Counted from the first letter of the stretch, positions 55,701 through 64,000 are shown. The stretch is DNA of 64,000 nucleotides from Desulforhopalus sp. (GCA_030247675.1 JAOTRX010000005.1:124001-188000); one strand, 5' to 3'. Numbers and translations: made by a program. Notes: a model not told the origin generated them from the letters alone.

Positions 55701-56543
55701 GTTGCCGGTTTTCTGTACCCGGTGCTCGTCCCCCATCTCGATCGTGGCTGTGTTTCCATCTCCTTTGAAAAAAATCAGATGGTGGCGGAAAAGTTGAACA
55801 GAAGTGGCACCTTGTTTCTTTTTCGTCTGCAATTCACCGACCAGTTCAAGGCCTTGAAAAAGATGTGTACGACCGCATTTTCCGGTCCATCGGCGGTATA
55901 TCTGTTCGATCTCAACGTACCGCGCAAGGAGGTTGTCGACACCCTGCTCGACTTTCTCCTCTACAGAATCTTTGGGCCGCTGCCTCCGGCGCTACTTTCA
56001 GAAGAAGAGTTTACCGCCAAAGTGGCTGACATCAAGCAGCGAGGCCTGTACGCCACCGGCAAAAAGCTCTTCGACGAGCTTCTGGCCCTGCTGCGAAAGA
56101 GGCGTTTGGTATCCGATGCCCTTCGAAAAATATTTGATCCAAATACTAAAAATCGCCTCAATCTCCCGGCAAAAGAGGCGGAACTGTACGCGCATCTCGA
56201 AGATATCTTTCCTCAAGATTTTCTCCAGCAAGGGAGCAGCGGCTCATTTATCGACCTCGACCGACAACTGCAATGCCTGCTTATTCGCGCCGAGAGGATG
56301 TACGCCAATCCGGCAAAAGACAGCAGTAAGGCCGCTCCGCTCGGCAAACACCTTCGTAATCTGGCTGGGATCAAGGCAAAAAAAGATGAACTCTCACGGG
56401 AAGCCCTGGAGTCTCTTGGTAACTACGAGGCAATGATCGGCGAATACCGGATCGCCCTGTTTGCCCCGGAGATTAAGACCCGACAATCGATTTCCGAGAA
56501 GAAACTCGACGAACAGTGGCGAGCAACCCTGGCTTTATGCTGA
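52788..56543 (+). CDS. hrpA: ATP-dependent RNA helicase HrpA
   Basis: DEAH-box helicase, 1251 residues, near the 1300 of E. coli HrpA. Walker A GETGSGKTTQ contains Lys38; DEAH is at Asp128-His131; SATIDTQAF, TNVAETSITVPGI and QRKGRCGRIGPG follow in order. The helicase-associated and OB-fold domains lie at about 420-700. The large C-terminal region (about 700-1230) is the DUF3418 domain characteristic of HrpA. In E. coli HrpA rescues stalled or collided ribosomes. The ATG at 52788 lacks a clear ribosome site; an open frame continues upstream across galU's 5' region but has no family-like residues. Confidence 0.94.
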   Translation: MNILYPDSLPITAHRDVIIAALQQNQVIVVAGETGSGKTTQLAKMGLEAFPDSRLLIGCTQPRRIAASTVAARVAEELGPLSDLVGYKIRFQDCTTKTTRIKFMTDGVLLAETRQDRRLSRYGILIIDEAHERSLNIDFLLGYIKQLLPRRPDLKVIITSATIDTQAFAKHFGDAPVIAVAGRSYPVTIRYCPPEEDVSGDKDEELDHCLKVVAELYANEPRGDILVFLPTERDIREGCQLLEKKIPGAIILPLYGRLPAGDQRRIFQRFSKVKIVLATNVAETSITVPGIRYVVDSGLARISQYNVRAKTTSLPITRISRAACDQRKGRCGRIGPGICIRLYSEDDYLDRPEYTLPELLRSNLAEVILQMISLELGRPENFPFLDPPHKSAIKEGYQLLSELGAINDRMRLTEKGRIMADLPIDPCISRIIIEARENNCLREIKIIAAVLAIQDPRIRPTDHEKEADEVHKVFLHPQSDFMTLLNIWNSFHDVQDKVKSWSRLKKYCKGYYLSYQRMREWIDLHDQLERILVQREDFANNAANASYEQIHRALLAGFLRNLARKKLGQQYQGAHNRELMIFPGSHQFMKGGQWLVAASFLETSRLYALTVATIEPEWIEAIAGHLCKYSWSNPHWEKKTGQVIAEETVSLFGLIISSGKKVNFGKRNSKNIAEARDIFIQAALVQGEILGSYSFLQHNHELIRKWQDAEEKLRVRSIVADDLAFHRFYGERIPLDVYDKNTLNRFLRGKKDQHALMMGEDDVLIRKPDDMELVDYPPTLAIGTMRIRLEYHFEPGSEHDGVTFRLPIDSAFSVSPAIFDWLVPGLLQEKLTFLLKSLPKAIRKKLVPIIDTVTWLLDDMSQGQRSLYAALEASLLKRFKVLVLRTDWTEELPLHLQPRFLLFDDEGREICAGRNLKDLLSSGSGVPRSQQEPTLQKDGEDLVGKWQKTEHTGWTFHGLPPAIPAFTTKGEVAGFLYPVLVPHLDRGCVSISFEKNQMVAEKLNRSGTLFLFRLQFTDQFKALKKMCTTAFSGPSAVYLFDLNVPRKEVVDTLLDFLLYRIFGPLPPALLSEEEFTAKVADIKQRGLYATGKKLFDELLALLRKRRLVSDALRKIFDPNTKNRLNLPAKEAELYAHLEDIFPQDFLQQGSSGSFIDLDRQLQCLLIRAERMYANPAKDSSKAAPLGKHLRNLAGIKAKKDELSREALESLGNYEAMIGEYRIALFAPEIKTRQSISEKKLDEQWRATLALC

Positions 56544-56612
56544 TACCGCCATGGGAAATGCCGACACCGAGTCAGGATGGCAGAGGCACGGCTGGGAACC
56601 TATGAAAACGAT

Positions 56613-58607
56613 TCAGATATTGAAAATCATTCCAGTGACATGTTTAAGACTGTCCATGGTATAGGGCTTGGCCAGGGTATTTACAAAGCCGTACTTGCGG
56701 CAATCGATCATCACCGGTTCAAGGATGGTGCCGCTCATGGCGATGACCTGAAGATCGCTGTCAATCTCACGCAGAAGACGACAGGTCTCAATCGCTGATT
56801 CACCGTTGGCGTCCGACAAATCGAGAATGACCAGCGGTCTCGGCAGTTTCGGGTCGCCAGCATATCGCTGCAACTCCCGGAGAGCATCGGCTCGGTTCGA
56901 TGCCTTGGCTACCGTATAGCCCAAATGCTCGAGCATTATCCTGCCAACCTCGTGCATCTGCTCGTCCGGCTCAATGAGTAGAATGTGCCTCTCTCCGACT
57001 CTACGATTGCTTGAGCCTCCCTGTTCTCCCCGGTTCTGGAACACTGGCAAATAAAAAGACACCGTGGTGCCAACTCCCGGCTCAGAGTGGACAACAACGT
57101 GGCCACCATGATTGCGGAGGGTTGCATATACCACGGTCAGGCCAAGGCCCATTCCCTTTAAGGCCCCTCTCTCCTTCGTTGAATAATAGGGATCAAAGAC
57201 CTTCAGGAGTTGCTCCCGGTCTATTCCTTTACCACAATCGCGAAATTCCACTCTGGCATAGGTTCCAGCCGAGACATATTGTCCGGACATCAGCTTCGGA
57301 GCAGTGAAGGTGCTTCTGCTTATTACTATCTCAACCTTCCCATCTTCACTGGCTTCACGGGCATTTTTTAAAACATTGGCAATTGCCTGGCCGATTTCAT
57401 CCGGATCGACACTGACCAAACAATCTTCACCTTCCATCCGCAATGAGTAATCCAGAGTTTCATCCTCAAGAAAATTGAGTACCCCGGCCAGAATGAGTTG
57501 TCGGATACCGATATACTGGCGACTTACAATACCAAGATTGGAAAAGCAGGATATTTGCCGGGTCAGATCAACCGCGACGAGTGCCGCCTTCCGCGCCTGA
57601 TCGATGAGTTTTTTGCGCTCAATTTCATTCTGCCTTTCTCCGTAATGGGAGATAATGTCGAGATTGCCGCAGATGACCGTCAATAAATTATTGAAATCAT
57701 GGGCAACCCCCCCAGCCATACAACTCATCGCATCCATTTTTTTAACAAGCTTTATTGCCGCATCCAGTTCCTTGTTGTGCCGCTCTGCTTGATACTGTCG
57801 GGTAATATCGCGGAGAATACAGAGGCCAAAGACACTGTCGGCCTCGATGACCGGAATGAGCGAACCAACTATTACCCTATCATCCAGCAATAGCGGCGAT
57901 TCTTCTAGAATCTCAAATCCGCCCATTCCCCGGCCTATCAGTTGCTGCTCACTCCATTGTTGAATATGCGCCTGGAGGTGGCCCCAATCTATCGCCCCGG
58001 CAATGGACAAGCCAACAAGCTGTTCTTCCTGGCGGTCAAGAATATTGAGTGCCGCCCTATTGGCAGCAACAATTTTTCCTTTACTGCTTAATTCGAGGAT
58101 ACCTTCATCGAGATTGGCGAGAATCATCGCCAAATGCCTTTTTTCCGACAAAAGTTCCGACGTCACCTCTGAGGGCTTGAGGCCCGTTGGAATTCGAGCG
58201 TTCTTGCCTTGCTGTCTGGAAAGGGAAACCTTCTTCTCTTCAAATGCCTGCAAGGCCTCGCGGATGTGATGGCGGATCTCCTTCAGATTGCCTTTAGCAA
58301 TACAGAGATCACAGTTGATATCGTTGATGATTCGTTCTTGATCCTCAAGAAAAATGGCAGAGAGCACGACAATAAAGATGCCCTCATGTTTCTTTGTATG
58401 CCGCAAAATCCGGCACAACTGCTCACCGCTCACCAGCGGCATAATCAAGTCGGTGAAAACTATGTCCGGCTCATATTCTTGTAGGATTTCAAGAGCCTCA
58501 AGTCCAGTTCCAGCTGTCTTGACAAGGCATCCTTCCTGACTGAGGATGGTCGATACGGCCTTGAGGAGTACCGGATTGTTATCGACGACGAGAGTTTTAA
58601 TGATCAT
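56613..58607 (-). CDS. Hybrid sensor histidine kinase (REC-PAS-HisKA-HATPase-REC)
   Basis: 664 residues. An N-terminal receiver has phospho-acceptor Asp53 (VFTDLIMP). A PAS-like domain spans about 155-275. The dimerisation helix has His303 in VAHDFNNLL, typical of the HisKA_4-like group. The ATPase shows N, G1 and G2 boxes (NVLKNAREA, DCGKGID, GMGLGLTVV). A C-terminal receiver (about 545-664) has Asp596 in ILDLSD and Lys in LAKPY. No membrane helix, so a soluble kinase with phosphorelay ability. It lies 28 bases after the small response regulator, in one operon with yvcK. The ATG at 58607 begins directly at the first receiver. Confidence 0.9.
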   Translation of the reverse strand: MIIKTLVVDNNPVLLKAVSTILSQEGCLVKTAGTGLEALEILQEYEPDIVFTDLIMPLVSGEQLCRILRHTKKHEGIFIVVLSAIFLEDQERIINDINCDLCIAKGNLKEIRHHIREALQAFEEKKVSLSRQQGKNARIPTGLKPSEVTSELLSEKRHLAMILANLDEGILELSSKGKIVAANRAALNILDRQEEQLVGLSIAGAIDWGHLQAHIQQWSEQQLIGRGMGGFEILEESPLLLDDRVIVGSLIPVIEADSVFGLCILRDITRQYQAERHNKELDAAIKLVKKMDAMSCMAGGVAHDFNNLLTVICGNLDIISHYGERQNEIERKKLIDQARKAALVAVDLTRQISCFSNLGIVSRQYIGIRQLILAGVLNFLEDETLDYSLRMEGEDCLVSVDPDEIGQAIANVLKNAREASEDGKVEIVISRSTFTAPKLMSGQYVSAGTYARVEFRDCGKGIDREQLLKVFDPYYSTKERGALKGMGLGLTVVYATLRNHGGHVVVHSEPGVGTTVSFYLPVFQNRGEQGGSSNRRVGERHILLIEPDEQMHEVGRIMLEHLGYTVAKASNRADALRELQRYAGDPKLPRPLVILDLSDANGESAIETCRLLREIDSDLQVIAMSGTILEPVMIDCRKYGFVNTLAKPYTMDSLKHVTGMIFNI

Positions 58608-58635
58608 CCTTTTTTTCTCAATAAAAAATTACAAT

Positions 58636-59013
58636 TCATTTCGAGCCCTGCGAAAGTCGCCATTCTTTGATTGCTGCCGTCAAAGAGGGCATGTCAAGTG
58701 GTTTGGCAAAAACCTGCCATGCCCCAATTTGTTTGGCAACTGCCAAATAAGAATCCGGGCAGATTTTTCCGCCTCCGGAAATGGCGATTATACCGACTTC
58801 CGGAAATTCCTCCCTGAATTGTGTGATTGTCTCAATACCTTCCTGGACCGGCATGATAAGATCGCAGATCACCAGATCAACAGGGCAAAGGCGATGTTTT
58901 TCAACGCCCTTCCGGCCATTTTCAGCTTCATGTATCGTAAATCCCTCCCTCTCCAACCATACACGGATAAGGGAGCGAATGAGCTCATCATCATCTATTA
59001 CCAGAATTTTCAT
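58636..59013 (-). CDS. Single-domain response regulator
   Basis: 125 residues consisting only of a receiver: Asp7-Asp9 acidic pocket, phospho-acceptor Asp51 (ICDLIMP), a Ser/Thr position in IAISGGG and Lys in FAKPLD. The chosen ATG (59011-59013) starts MKILVIDDD and lies four bases past the yvcK stop; upstream in-frame codons lie within yvcK. As there is no output domain, it probably acts as a phosphate shuttle or by binding a partner, with the adjacent hybrid kinase as the obvious candidate. Confidence 0.9.
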   Translation of the reverse strand: MKILVIDDDELIRSLIRVWLEREGFTIHEAENGRKGVEKHRLCPVDLVICDLIMPVQEGIETITQFREEFPEVGIIAISGGGKICPDSYLAVAKQIGAWQVFAKPLDMPSLTAAIKEWRLSQGSK

Positions 59014-59017
59014 CTTC

Positions 59018-61348
59018 TCATCCCTCATAAGCCGGATTAGGTTCTCCGCTAGATGGTTGCTGTCGAAAAACCACCTCTTTGAAAAAACTGACCATTTTAC
59101 GTCTTCTGCCGGCCATTTTGAGTTGTTCGGGAATGAGGTCGGTTTGGTCAATCTTCATTACCGACATCTTATATTCAATATGGCTTGCCAGCCGGTTATC
59201 AATGTACCAGGCATACATAAGCCCCATCAGCAAACCCGGCGGGGTAAAACCCTCCCCCTTATTTATTAACCTGGTGTAATGATTCTCGTCCTCAGTAAAG
59301 CACATTCGGGCGAGGGCCAGGAACGACCTGACCTGTTCATGGGTCAGGAAACAACTGCGCTGCTTTTCCTCCCTTAGATAGAGATGGTATACACGGCCAA
59401 GAGATATTGTATCCATCTGCACATCCTGCATCTCCTTCTTGAGGGCGTAGTTGCCGAGAAGCGATTCGCCAAGGGCAATCATCAGGGCTATTTCTAGTTT
59501 CTGCCTGACACCAATCTGGTCACCTCTGATTTTTATTGCCTTATCCTCAGGATCAAAAAAGGAGAAGACATTGTCCCACTGTTGATCCCGGTGCCAATTG
59601 TTACGATCAATGCAATGAATGGAATTAAAGTAATCGAGGTGGTGAAGGGGGATGATTGGATGATTCCAAAGAATATTACATATCTCCTCTTTGAGGGTGT
59701 CAGTATCAATACCAAAATTGTTACCGATACAATGAACCTCCACCTTTGCAAGCTTTTCCTTAATGCCGAGAAAACGTTGGCAAGGCAGCAAACACGATGC
59801 TTGACGCAATAGGCTGTTGCCAGGCAGGATGTTCTCATCGCCAACCTTGCCGGTGCGTGAGTAAAAACAGCTCCGGCCGTTGTAAAGTGCCTTAATGGCC
59901 TGGGCGAGAATGTCGGGATCGTGCTGAATGACCCCTCTTTCAACCAATGCCTTGCGGGAATACACCCCACATTCTATAGGAATATAGCTACCACGAAAGA
60001 GCTCCTCTTTATCAACAAAGATCGGCACCTTCCCTTCAACCGCATACCGTTGTAAAACCGAAGCGGGGATATCGTTGAGCGAAATGCAAAGAACCTCATT
60101 AAAAAGCCCTCTGGTGCCACCCGGGATGTTTTTTTCATAGGCCCGGATCATATCCGACACATGAAATTTTCTTTCCGGATCAGCTATGCTCAAATCGGTT
60201 TCTCCTGCTTGAACCCAGAGATTTGACACTAACACCTTTAAAGCATTGCGATTGCTGCGCACTGTATCGGCAAGGCCTGGCACCTTGAAAACCGGAATAA
60301 TAGAAGAATACAAACTCCCGGGAGCAAGAATAAGAATATCGGCGCCGGCTATGTCCGCCAAGACTTCATCATACACCCGGACCCTATCACAATAATCTAT
60401 CTGAACGCTGTCTACAGGAAAGCCCCTTCTTGACTCGCTCAATTTATGTTCACCGATGATCTCGACTCCGTTGGTATACAACACCCGGAGTTGGGCTGGT
60501 GTTGAGGTGCACGGGAGAACTGCCCGTTCACAAGCGCCGACCATTCGTGCCAGGGCATTCATGCCTTTAAAGATGGCCTTGTGCAGCAATTCCTGTCTTA
60601 TGGCCAATTGTTCATTGGATATATCATGATCGACTTCGCGATAGATGGCCGCGGCGAGCAAGAGATTTCCTAGGCAATGCGGGCGATGCAGGGTTTCGGC
60701 AAAACGCCGATCGAAAAAAAGATATTCAAGGAGATATTTCAGATACTGTTCTAAGGCCCTTGGTAAGGTACTAAGTCTACTAAGTATCTCCTGAATAATT
60801 GGGGAGGTCTTACTAAATGGTTGGCTTGATCGGCAGTTGAAGATCTCAGCGAGGATAGTTGCAGTCTTGATCGCTTCAAAGATATCAATATTGTATCTCT
60901 TCTGGAGATTGCTGCTTTCTATCGACGACAGAAGCACATGGCGCATGTCGCCTACAGCCACAAGGGGCAGGTCTTTTAACAACTCGCCGGTCGAGCCGCC
61001 ATTATCGGTGATACAGACAATCGACCGTGTTTGCGGGAAAATTTCTTTGAGGCCGACAAAAGGCTTTTTCGCCCAGTTTTCCTGACGGGAATCGCCGCCA
61101 ATAATATTTGACAGACCCGTGCCCCCGCCAAAAACAACGACCTTCACCTCTTCGACACTTGTCTCGACGAGCTCGTTACGCAAGGAAAGAAGCAGCGTCC
61201 GGGCCTGAGAATGGACGTTTTCGGGAACGCCGCGCAAGACGAGGTCAACAATCTTTTCACGCAGATCGTGCTGTGGAAGAAGGTCCAGTGGGGAGAGTTG
61301 AACCTTCTCCATTTCCTGAATTGTATCAAGTATCAAACCCGGCCTCAC
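59018..61348 (-). CDS. Long CofD/YvcK-family protein with extra C-terminal domain
   Basis: 776 residues, more than twice the usual YvcK (about 317). The family core begins near residue 68 with VVVFGGGTGLSNIIGG, then ITDNGGSTGELLKD and VGDMRH, and later LAPGSLYSSIIPVFKVPG. YvcK proteins bind UDP-sugars and affect gluconeogenic growth and cell-wall synthesis, while CofD makes coenzyme F420 precursors; which applies is not clear. A 65-residue N-terminal extension and some 300 residues after about 460 match nothing I recognise. The latter contains a region rich in His, Trp and Asp near 580-600. It is the first gene of an operon with a response regulator and a hybrid kinase. Confidence 0.8.
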   Translation of the reverse strand: MRPGLILDTIQEMEKVQLSPLDLLPQHDLREKIVDLVLRGVPENVHSQARTLLLSLRNELVETSVEEVKVVVFGGGTGLSNIIGGDSRQENWAKKPFVGLKEIFPQTRSIVCITDNGGSTGELLKDLPLVAVGDMRHVLLSSIESSNLQKRYNIDIFEAIKTATILAEIFNCRSSQPFSKTSPIIQEILSRLSTLPRALEQYLKYLLEYLFFDRRFAETLHRPHCLGNLLLAAAIYREVDHDISNEQLAIRQELLHKAIFKGMNALARMVGACERAVLPCTSTPAQLRVLYTNGVEIIGEHKLSESRRGFPVDSVQIDYCDRVRVYDEVLADIAGADILILAPGSLYSSIIPVFKVPGLADTVRSNRNALKVLVSNLWVQAGETDLSIADPERKFHVSDMIRAYEKNIPGGTRGLFNEVLCISLNDIPASVLQRYAVEGKVPIFVDKEELFRGSYIPIECGVYSRKALVERGVIQHDPDILAQAIKALYNGRSCFYSRTGKVGDENILPGNSLLRQASCLLPCQRFLGIKEKLAKVEVHCIGNNFGIDTDTLKEEICNILWNHPIIPLHHLDYFNSIHCIDRNNWHRDQQWDNVFSFFDPEDKAIKIRGDQIGVRQKLEIALMIALGESLLGNYALKKEMQDVQMDTISLGRVYHLYLREEKQRSCFLTHEQVRSFLALARMCFTEDENHYTRLINKGEGFTPPGLLMGLMYAWYIDNRLASHIEYKMSVMKIDQTDLIPEQLKMAGRRRKMVSFFKEVVFRQQPSSGEPNPAYEG

Positions 61349-61412
61349 GAACTTCGAATCTGAATGTTCTCCACCTAGTGTCTGTTTTTTTCAGCCAACA
61401 GTCAACCGGATA

Positions 61413-62183
61413 TCAGGTTCTTTTGAGAAGATACTGTTCCACCCGTAGAAGTTCCTCGGGGGTATCAACTTCTATGGAGTCATGTTGCGTTATAACCAGT
61501 TTTATTTTATACCCAAACTCCAGCGCACGCAGTTGTTCGAGTTTTTCGAATCGTTCCCACTCGCCCTCAGGCAAAGCGACAAAGGATAAGAGAAAGCCTT
61601 TCCGGTAGGCATAAAAACCGAGATGCTTGTAATAGGTCGGCTTGATGGTTTCACTCGGATTGCGTTGAAATGGTATGGGGGACCGGGAGAAATACAATGC
61701 GTAATAATCGCGATCGAATACTGTTTTCACATGGTTAGGATCGTTGATCTCTTCCGGGCGGATGATTTTATAAATAAGGGTTGACATAGGCAGCGCCGGG
61801 TCATCAAGCAGGGGTTGCGCTACCTGTTGCACCACCTCGGCTGGGAAAAGAGGCTGGTCACCCTGGATATTCACCACGACATCGTGCTCCGAGATCTTCA
61901 GAATTTCAGCGGCCTCGGCAAGCCGGTCTGATCCGGAAACGTGGTTTTTTCGTGTCATAACGTACTCACCCCCGAACCCTTCGACACAGCGGGCGATCCG
62001 TTCGTCGTCGGTTGCGACAACCACCCGTGAGAGCATTTTTACCGCCCGGGCTCTTTCCACAACATGCTGAACCATGGGTTTACCGGCAATGAGTGCCAGA
62101 GGTTTGCCGGGAAATCGATTGGAGTCATAACGTGCCGGGATAATGGCAACAACTTCTGGTTTTTGAATCGTCATGGTAATCAT
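61413..62183 (-). CDS. kdsB: CMP-KDO synthetase
   Basis: Activates 3-deoxy-manno-octulosonate with CTP for LPS inner-core assembly. 256 residues with AIIPARYDSNRFPGKPLA near the N-terminus, VVVATDDERIA, the metal-binding VVNIQGDQPL and VDTPEEL close to the end, all standard for KdsB. Two ATGs three codons apart are possible starts; neither has a clear ribosome site. It lies 64 bases upstream of yvcK on the same strand and is divergent from rsmJ. Confidence 0.95.
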   Translation of the reverse strand: MITMTIQKPEVVAIIPARYDSNRFPGKPLALIAGKPMVQHVVERARAVKMLSRVVVATDDERIARCVEGFGGEYVMTRKNHVSGSDRLAEAAEILKISEHDVVVNIQGDQPLFPAEVVQQVAQPLLDDPALPMSTLIYKIIRPEEINDPNHVKTVFDRDYYALYFSRSPIPFQRNPSETIKPTYYKHLGFYAYRKGFLLSFVALPEGEWERFEKLEQLRALEFGYKIKLVITQHDSIEVDTPEELLRVEQYLLKRT

Positions 62184-62264
62184 ACTGGTTATTTCGGAAT
62201 AAGTCGGGTACCGTTGCTCCTTTACCCGGGCATTAACGCTTCATTTTGATGGAAGGCAAAAGCT

Positions 62265-63071
62265 GTGAATCCCCCCCCTTCAATACTCGTTTCATCTACA
62301 ATAAATTCGGTTGGAATTCTACAAAAAGCGGCCGACCTGGCGAAGAAACTCGGGCTTCCTTTTGTTGAGCGGGTGACCGAAGATTTGTCTGATTTCGTCC
62401 TCGCCTACACCCCGGAAGGACTGGCACTTCTGCACGCCTCAGCGGGTGGCAAGAAGACCCTGCACCGCCTTCTCTTTGTCGATTTTGTCGGCGGCAAAAA
62501 TGCCTACCGCTTGCATAAAGACTGTTCAATCAAACAACCGCTCGCTCGGGCGGCCGGCATCAAATCGGGTCTTCGGCCTGAGGTGTTGGATGGCACGGCC
62601 GGGCTGGGCGCCGATGCCTTTGTCTTGGCAAGTCTTGGCTGCCAGGTAACGATGTGTGAACGATCGCCGGTTATCGCCGCCCTTCTGGCCGATGGGCTGC
62701 AAAGGGCCAGGGAAAATAAAGGTACTATAGCGAATATAACCCAGAGAATGCGCCTGATGGAAGGCGATGCCGCAAACTATCTGCACCACTGTGCTGAAAA
62801 CTATTCCACGGTGTATCTTGACCCAATGTACCCGCATCGTGAGGATTCGGCTCTCAACCGCCAATCCATGCGGATTATCCGGGCACTGGCCGGAGATGAT
62901 CAGGATAGCGGCGAATTATTAACGCTGGCCGTTGCCCATGCCACCAACCGGGTAGTAGTAAAGCGACCTCGCCTGGCACCGCCCCTCACCGAGGACGCCC
63001 CCTCGCACATTATTTCCATGAAGAACAGCCGATTCGATATTTATCTCACCTTCAACAGCTGCCGATCATAA
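62265..63071 (+). CDS. rsmJ: 16S rRNA (guanine-N2) methyltransferase RsmJ-like
   Basis: SAM-dependent methyltransferase, 268 residues. DGTAGLGADAFVLASLG (from Asp109) is the SAM-binding motif, and LDPMYPHR (Asp186) is the catalytic-type motif of the YhiQ/RsmJ group, which methylates G1516 of E. coli 16S rRNA. The start is GTG with GGAAGG eight bases upstream. Its stop touches the stop of the convergent rlmH with no base between. Confidence 0.87.
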   Translation: MNPPPSILVSSTINSVGILQKAADLAKKLGLPFVERVTEDLSDFVLAYTPEGLALLHASAGGKKTLHRLLFVDFVGGKNAYRLHKDCSIKQPLARAAGIKSGLRPEVLDGTAGLGADAFVLASLGCQVTMCERSPVIAALLADGLQRARENKGTIANITQRMRLMEGDAANYLHHCAENYSTVYLDPMYPHREDSALNRQSMRIIRALAGDDQDSGELLTLAVAHATNRVVVKRPRLAPPLTEDAPSHIISMKNSRFDIYLTFNSCRS

Positions 63072-63536
63072 CTATTTATGGTATTTTTCGCCGGCCTTGA
63101 TGGTGTACGCCCGGTAGAGTTGTTCGACCAGAATCATCCGGGTCATATCATGGGTAAAGGTCATCGACGACAGTGATAAAAGAAGATCTGCGGCTTGCAG
63201 AACGCTCGGTGCATGGCCATCAGGTCCCCCGATGAGATAACAAATCTGCTTCATCCCCTGTATTTCCCAGGATACAATCTTCTCAGAAAATGCCTCCGAA
63301 GAAAACTGCTTTCCTCGTGCATCCAAAGCGACGATCAATGCCCCCGGGGCAACCGCCTGCAACAGCAACCGGCCCTCGCAATCAATGACAGTCGCTTGAT
63401 CCCGCGTCTTTGTCTTTTCCTTCAGAGTTGTTATCGAGAATGTGGTGTAATGGCACAATCTTGCGGCATATTCTTTTATACCGTCGGCCAGAAATCGGTC
63501 CTTTGTCTTTCCCAGAAGCAGCAATTCATGTTTCAT
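63072..63536 (-). CDS. rlmH: 23S rRNA pseudouridine-1915 N3-methyltransferase RlmH
   Basis: SPOUT methyltransferase that modifies helix 69 of 23S rRNA. The ATG at 63534-63536 gives MKHELLLLGKTKDRFLADG and a normal length of 154 residues. YLIGGPDGH forms part of the knot that binds SAM, and the C-terminus follows the pattern H-D-M-T-R-M-I-L-V-E-Q-L-Y-R-A. The frame upstream of the ATG lies in the ykgJ-like gene. It lies 13 bases after that gene. Confidence 0.95.
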   Translation of the reverse strand: MKHELLLLGKTKDRFLADGIKEYAARLCHYTTFSITTLKEKTKTRDQATVIDCEGRLLLQAVAPGALIVALDARGKQFSSEAFSEKIVSWEIQGMKQICYLIGGPDGHAPSVLQAADLLLSLSSMTFTHDMTRMILVEQLYRAYTIKAGEKYHK

Positions 63537-63549
63537 GACTGATGGACGG

Positions 63550-63948
63550 CTAACACAAGCATTTGGAGTTATCCAGCAGTTGTCGCAGAATGCCGCAGAA
63601 TTCCTGCCACGAAAGGTTCTTGTTGATGCCGGGGCACGACTCGGCAATGGTACGCAGATTATTTTCATCAACAAGAATGGATGGATGGAGTGGCCACTGC
63701 GCACAACGCCATGGCCTGCCGTCGTGTACCTTGCAGCCTTGATCGTAAAAAACACAATGGCCATCGACCGTTTTCATCTGCACGATGTTGCCGGTGATTC
63801 GCCAATATTGCCGTCTGACCTCACCTTCCGGTATTTTCAAGGTTTGCACCATTCGCTTCCGGTCATCTTCGTTAAGGGATACCGTGGTTTCACCATGGCA
63901 GCAGTAGCCGCAGCGCTGACAGGAAAAAATCTGGGAGACTTCTACCAT
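63550..63948 (-). CDS. YkgJ-family cysteine-cluster protein
   Basis: 132 residues. The N-terminal CQRCGYCC and later CVFYDQGCKVHDGRPWRCAQ with a C-terminal cysteine pattern are the YkgJ/UPF0153 cluster, thought to bind iron-sulfur or zinc. Function is unknown. The ATG at 63946-63948 has GAGAGG seven bases upstream; a TTG five codons earlier is less likely. It is directly upstream of rlmH on the same strand. Confidence 0.8.
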   Translation of the reverse strand: MVEVSQIFSCQRCGYCCHGETTVSLNEDDRKRMVQTLKIPEGEVRRQYWRITGNIVQMKTVDGHCVFYDQGCKVHDGRPWRCAQWPLHPSILVDENNLRTIAESCPGINKNLSWQEFCGILRQLLDNSKCLC

Positions 63949-63963
63949 TCTGAGACCTCTCAA

Positions 63964-64000
63964 TCAGGCGTTACCGATAACATCTTCGAACGTTGCGATA
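63964..64000 (-). CDS. Possible 3' end of a further minus-strand gene
   Basis: A frame enters from the window edge and ends at TGA (63964-63966), giving only IATFEDVIGNA. It is 15 bases ahead of the ykgJ-like start, as expected for a co-transcribed upstream gene. Too short to identify and may be chance. Confidence 0.3.
   Translation of the reverse strand, partial: IATFEDVIGNA

Overview
This 64 kb window reads as ordinary chromosome of a Gram-negative, probably anaerobic bacterium of the Desulfobacterota, most likely a Desulfobulbales-type (Desulfotalea/Desulfobulbus-like) organism. That placement is an inference from gene content and order: LPS genes (lptF-like, lptE, kdsB) show an outer membrane, a complete Na+-translocating NADH:quinone oxidoreductase operon sits beside deltaproteobacterial-style gene orders (rpsF-rpsR-DUF2232-rplI-dnaB-leuS-lptE, rplU-rpmA-obgE-proB-proA-nadD), and oleBCD hydrocarbon genes are present. 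I see no rRNA, tRNA, CRISPR array, prophage or insertion sequence.

Layout. 1-5.5 kb: 5' end of a peptide-type solute-binding protein, leuC-leuD, a DnaJ-like co-chaperone, ssb and a spore-photoproduct-lyase-like radical SAM gene. 5.8-12.3 kb: RNase G, a membrane-anchored M23 peptidase, a 55-residue zinc-ribbon gene, an LptF-type permease with an Ada-like zinc domain at its tail, and the NAD(P)HX repair enzyme. 12.3-19.5 kb (minus strand): ung, then the run rplU-rpmA-obgE-proB-proA-nadD ending in a degenerate CheB-like protein; the last three genes overlap by ATGA junctions. 19.6-29 kb: an AP2-like protein, mazG, the S6/S18/L9 ribosomal group with dnaB, leuS, lptE and dusB. 29-34 kb (minus): oleB-oleC-oleD followed without a gap by an M48 peptidase. 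34-38 kb: cold-shock protein, malic enzyme, KamA-family protein. 37.8-45.3 kb (minus): apbE-nqrABCDEF with a probable nqrM and one small unknown gene. 45.5-49.2 kb: a PqqD-like/HPr-kinase-like pair, an HDOD-GGDEF protein and a cysteine-rich unknown. 49.3-64 kb: priA-galU, hrpA, a yvcK-response regulator-hybrid kinase operon, kdsB, rsmJ, rlmH and a YkgJ-type protein.

How the parts fit. The Nqr operon is self-contained: ApbE attaches FMN to NqrB and NqrC, whose S-G-A-T sites are visible, and NqrM probably supplies metal. proB and proA make the proline precursor; nadD and nnr make and repair NAD. The oleBCD group can take a beta-hydroxy acid precursor to a cis-olefin but the condensing enzyme OleA is not in the window.

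No wholly new system stands out. The best candidates for a second look are the LptF-Ada fusion, the CheB-like protein lacking its nucleophile, the 776-residue YvcK with its two-component partners, the PqqD/HprK pair, the two-part AP2-like protein, and a 40-base direct repeat ahead of the cold-shock gene. Where a first in-frame TTG or GTG gave an implausibly long N-terminus, starts were moved to the codon supported by a Shine-Dalgarno sequence, a stop/start overlap or the family's usual N-terminus; each case is noted.
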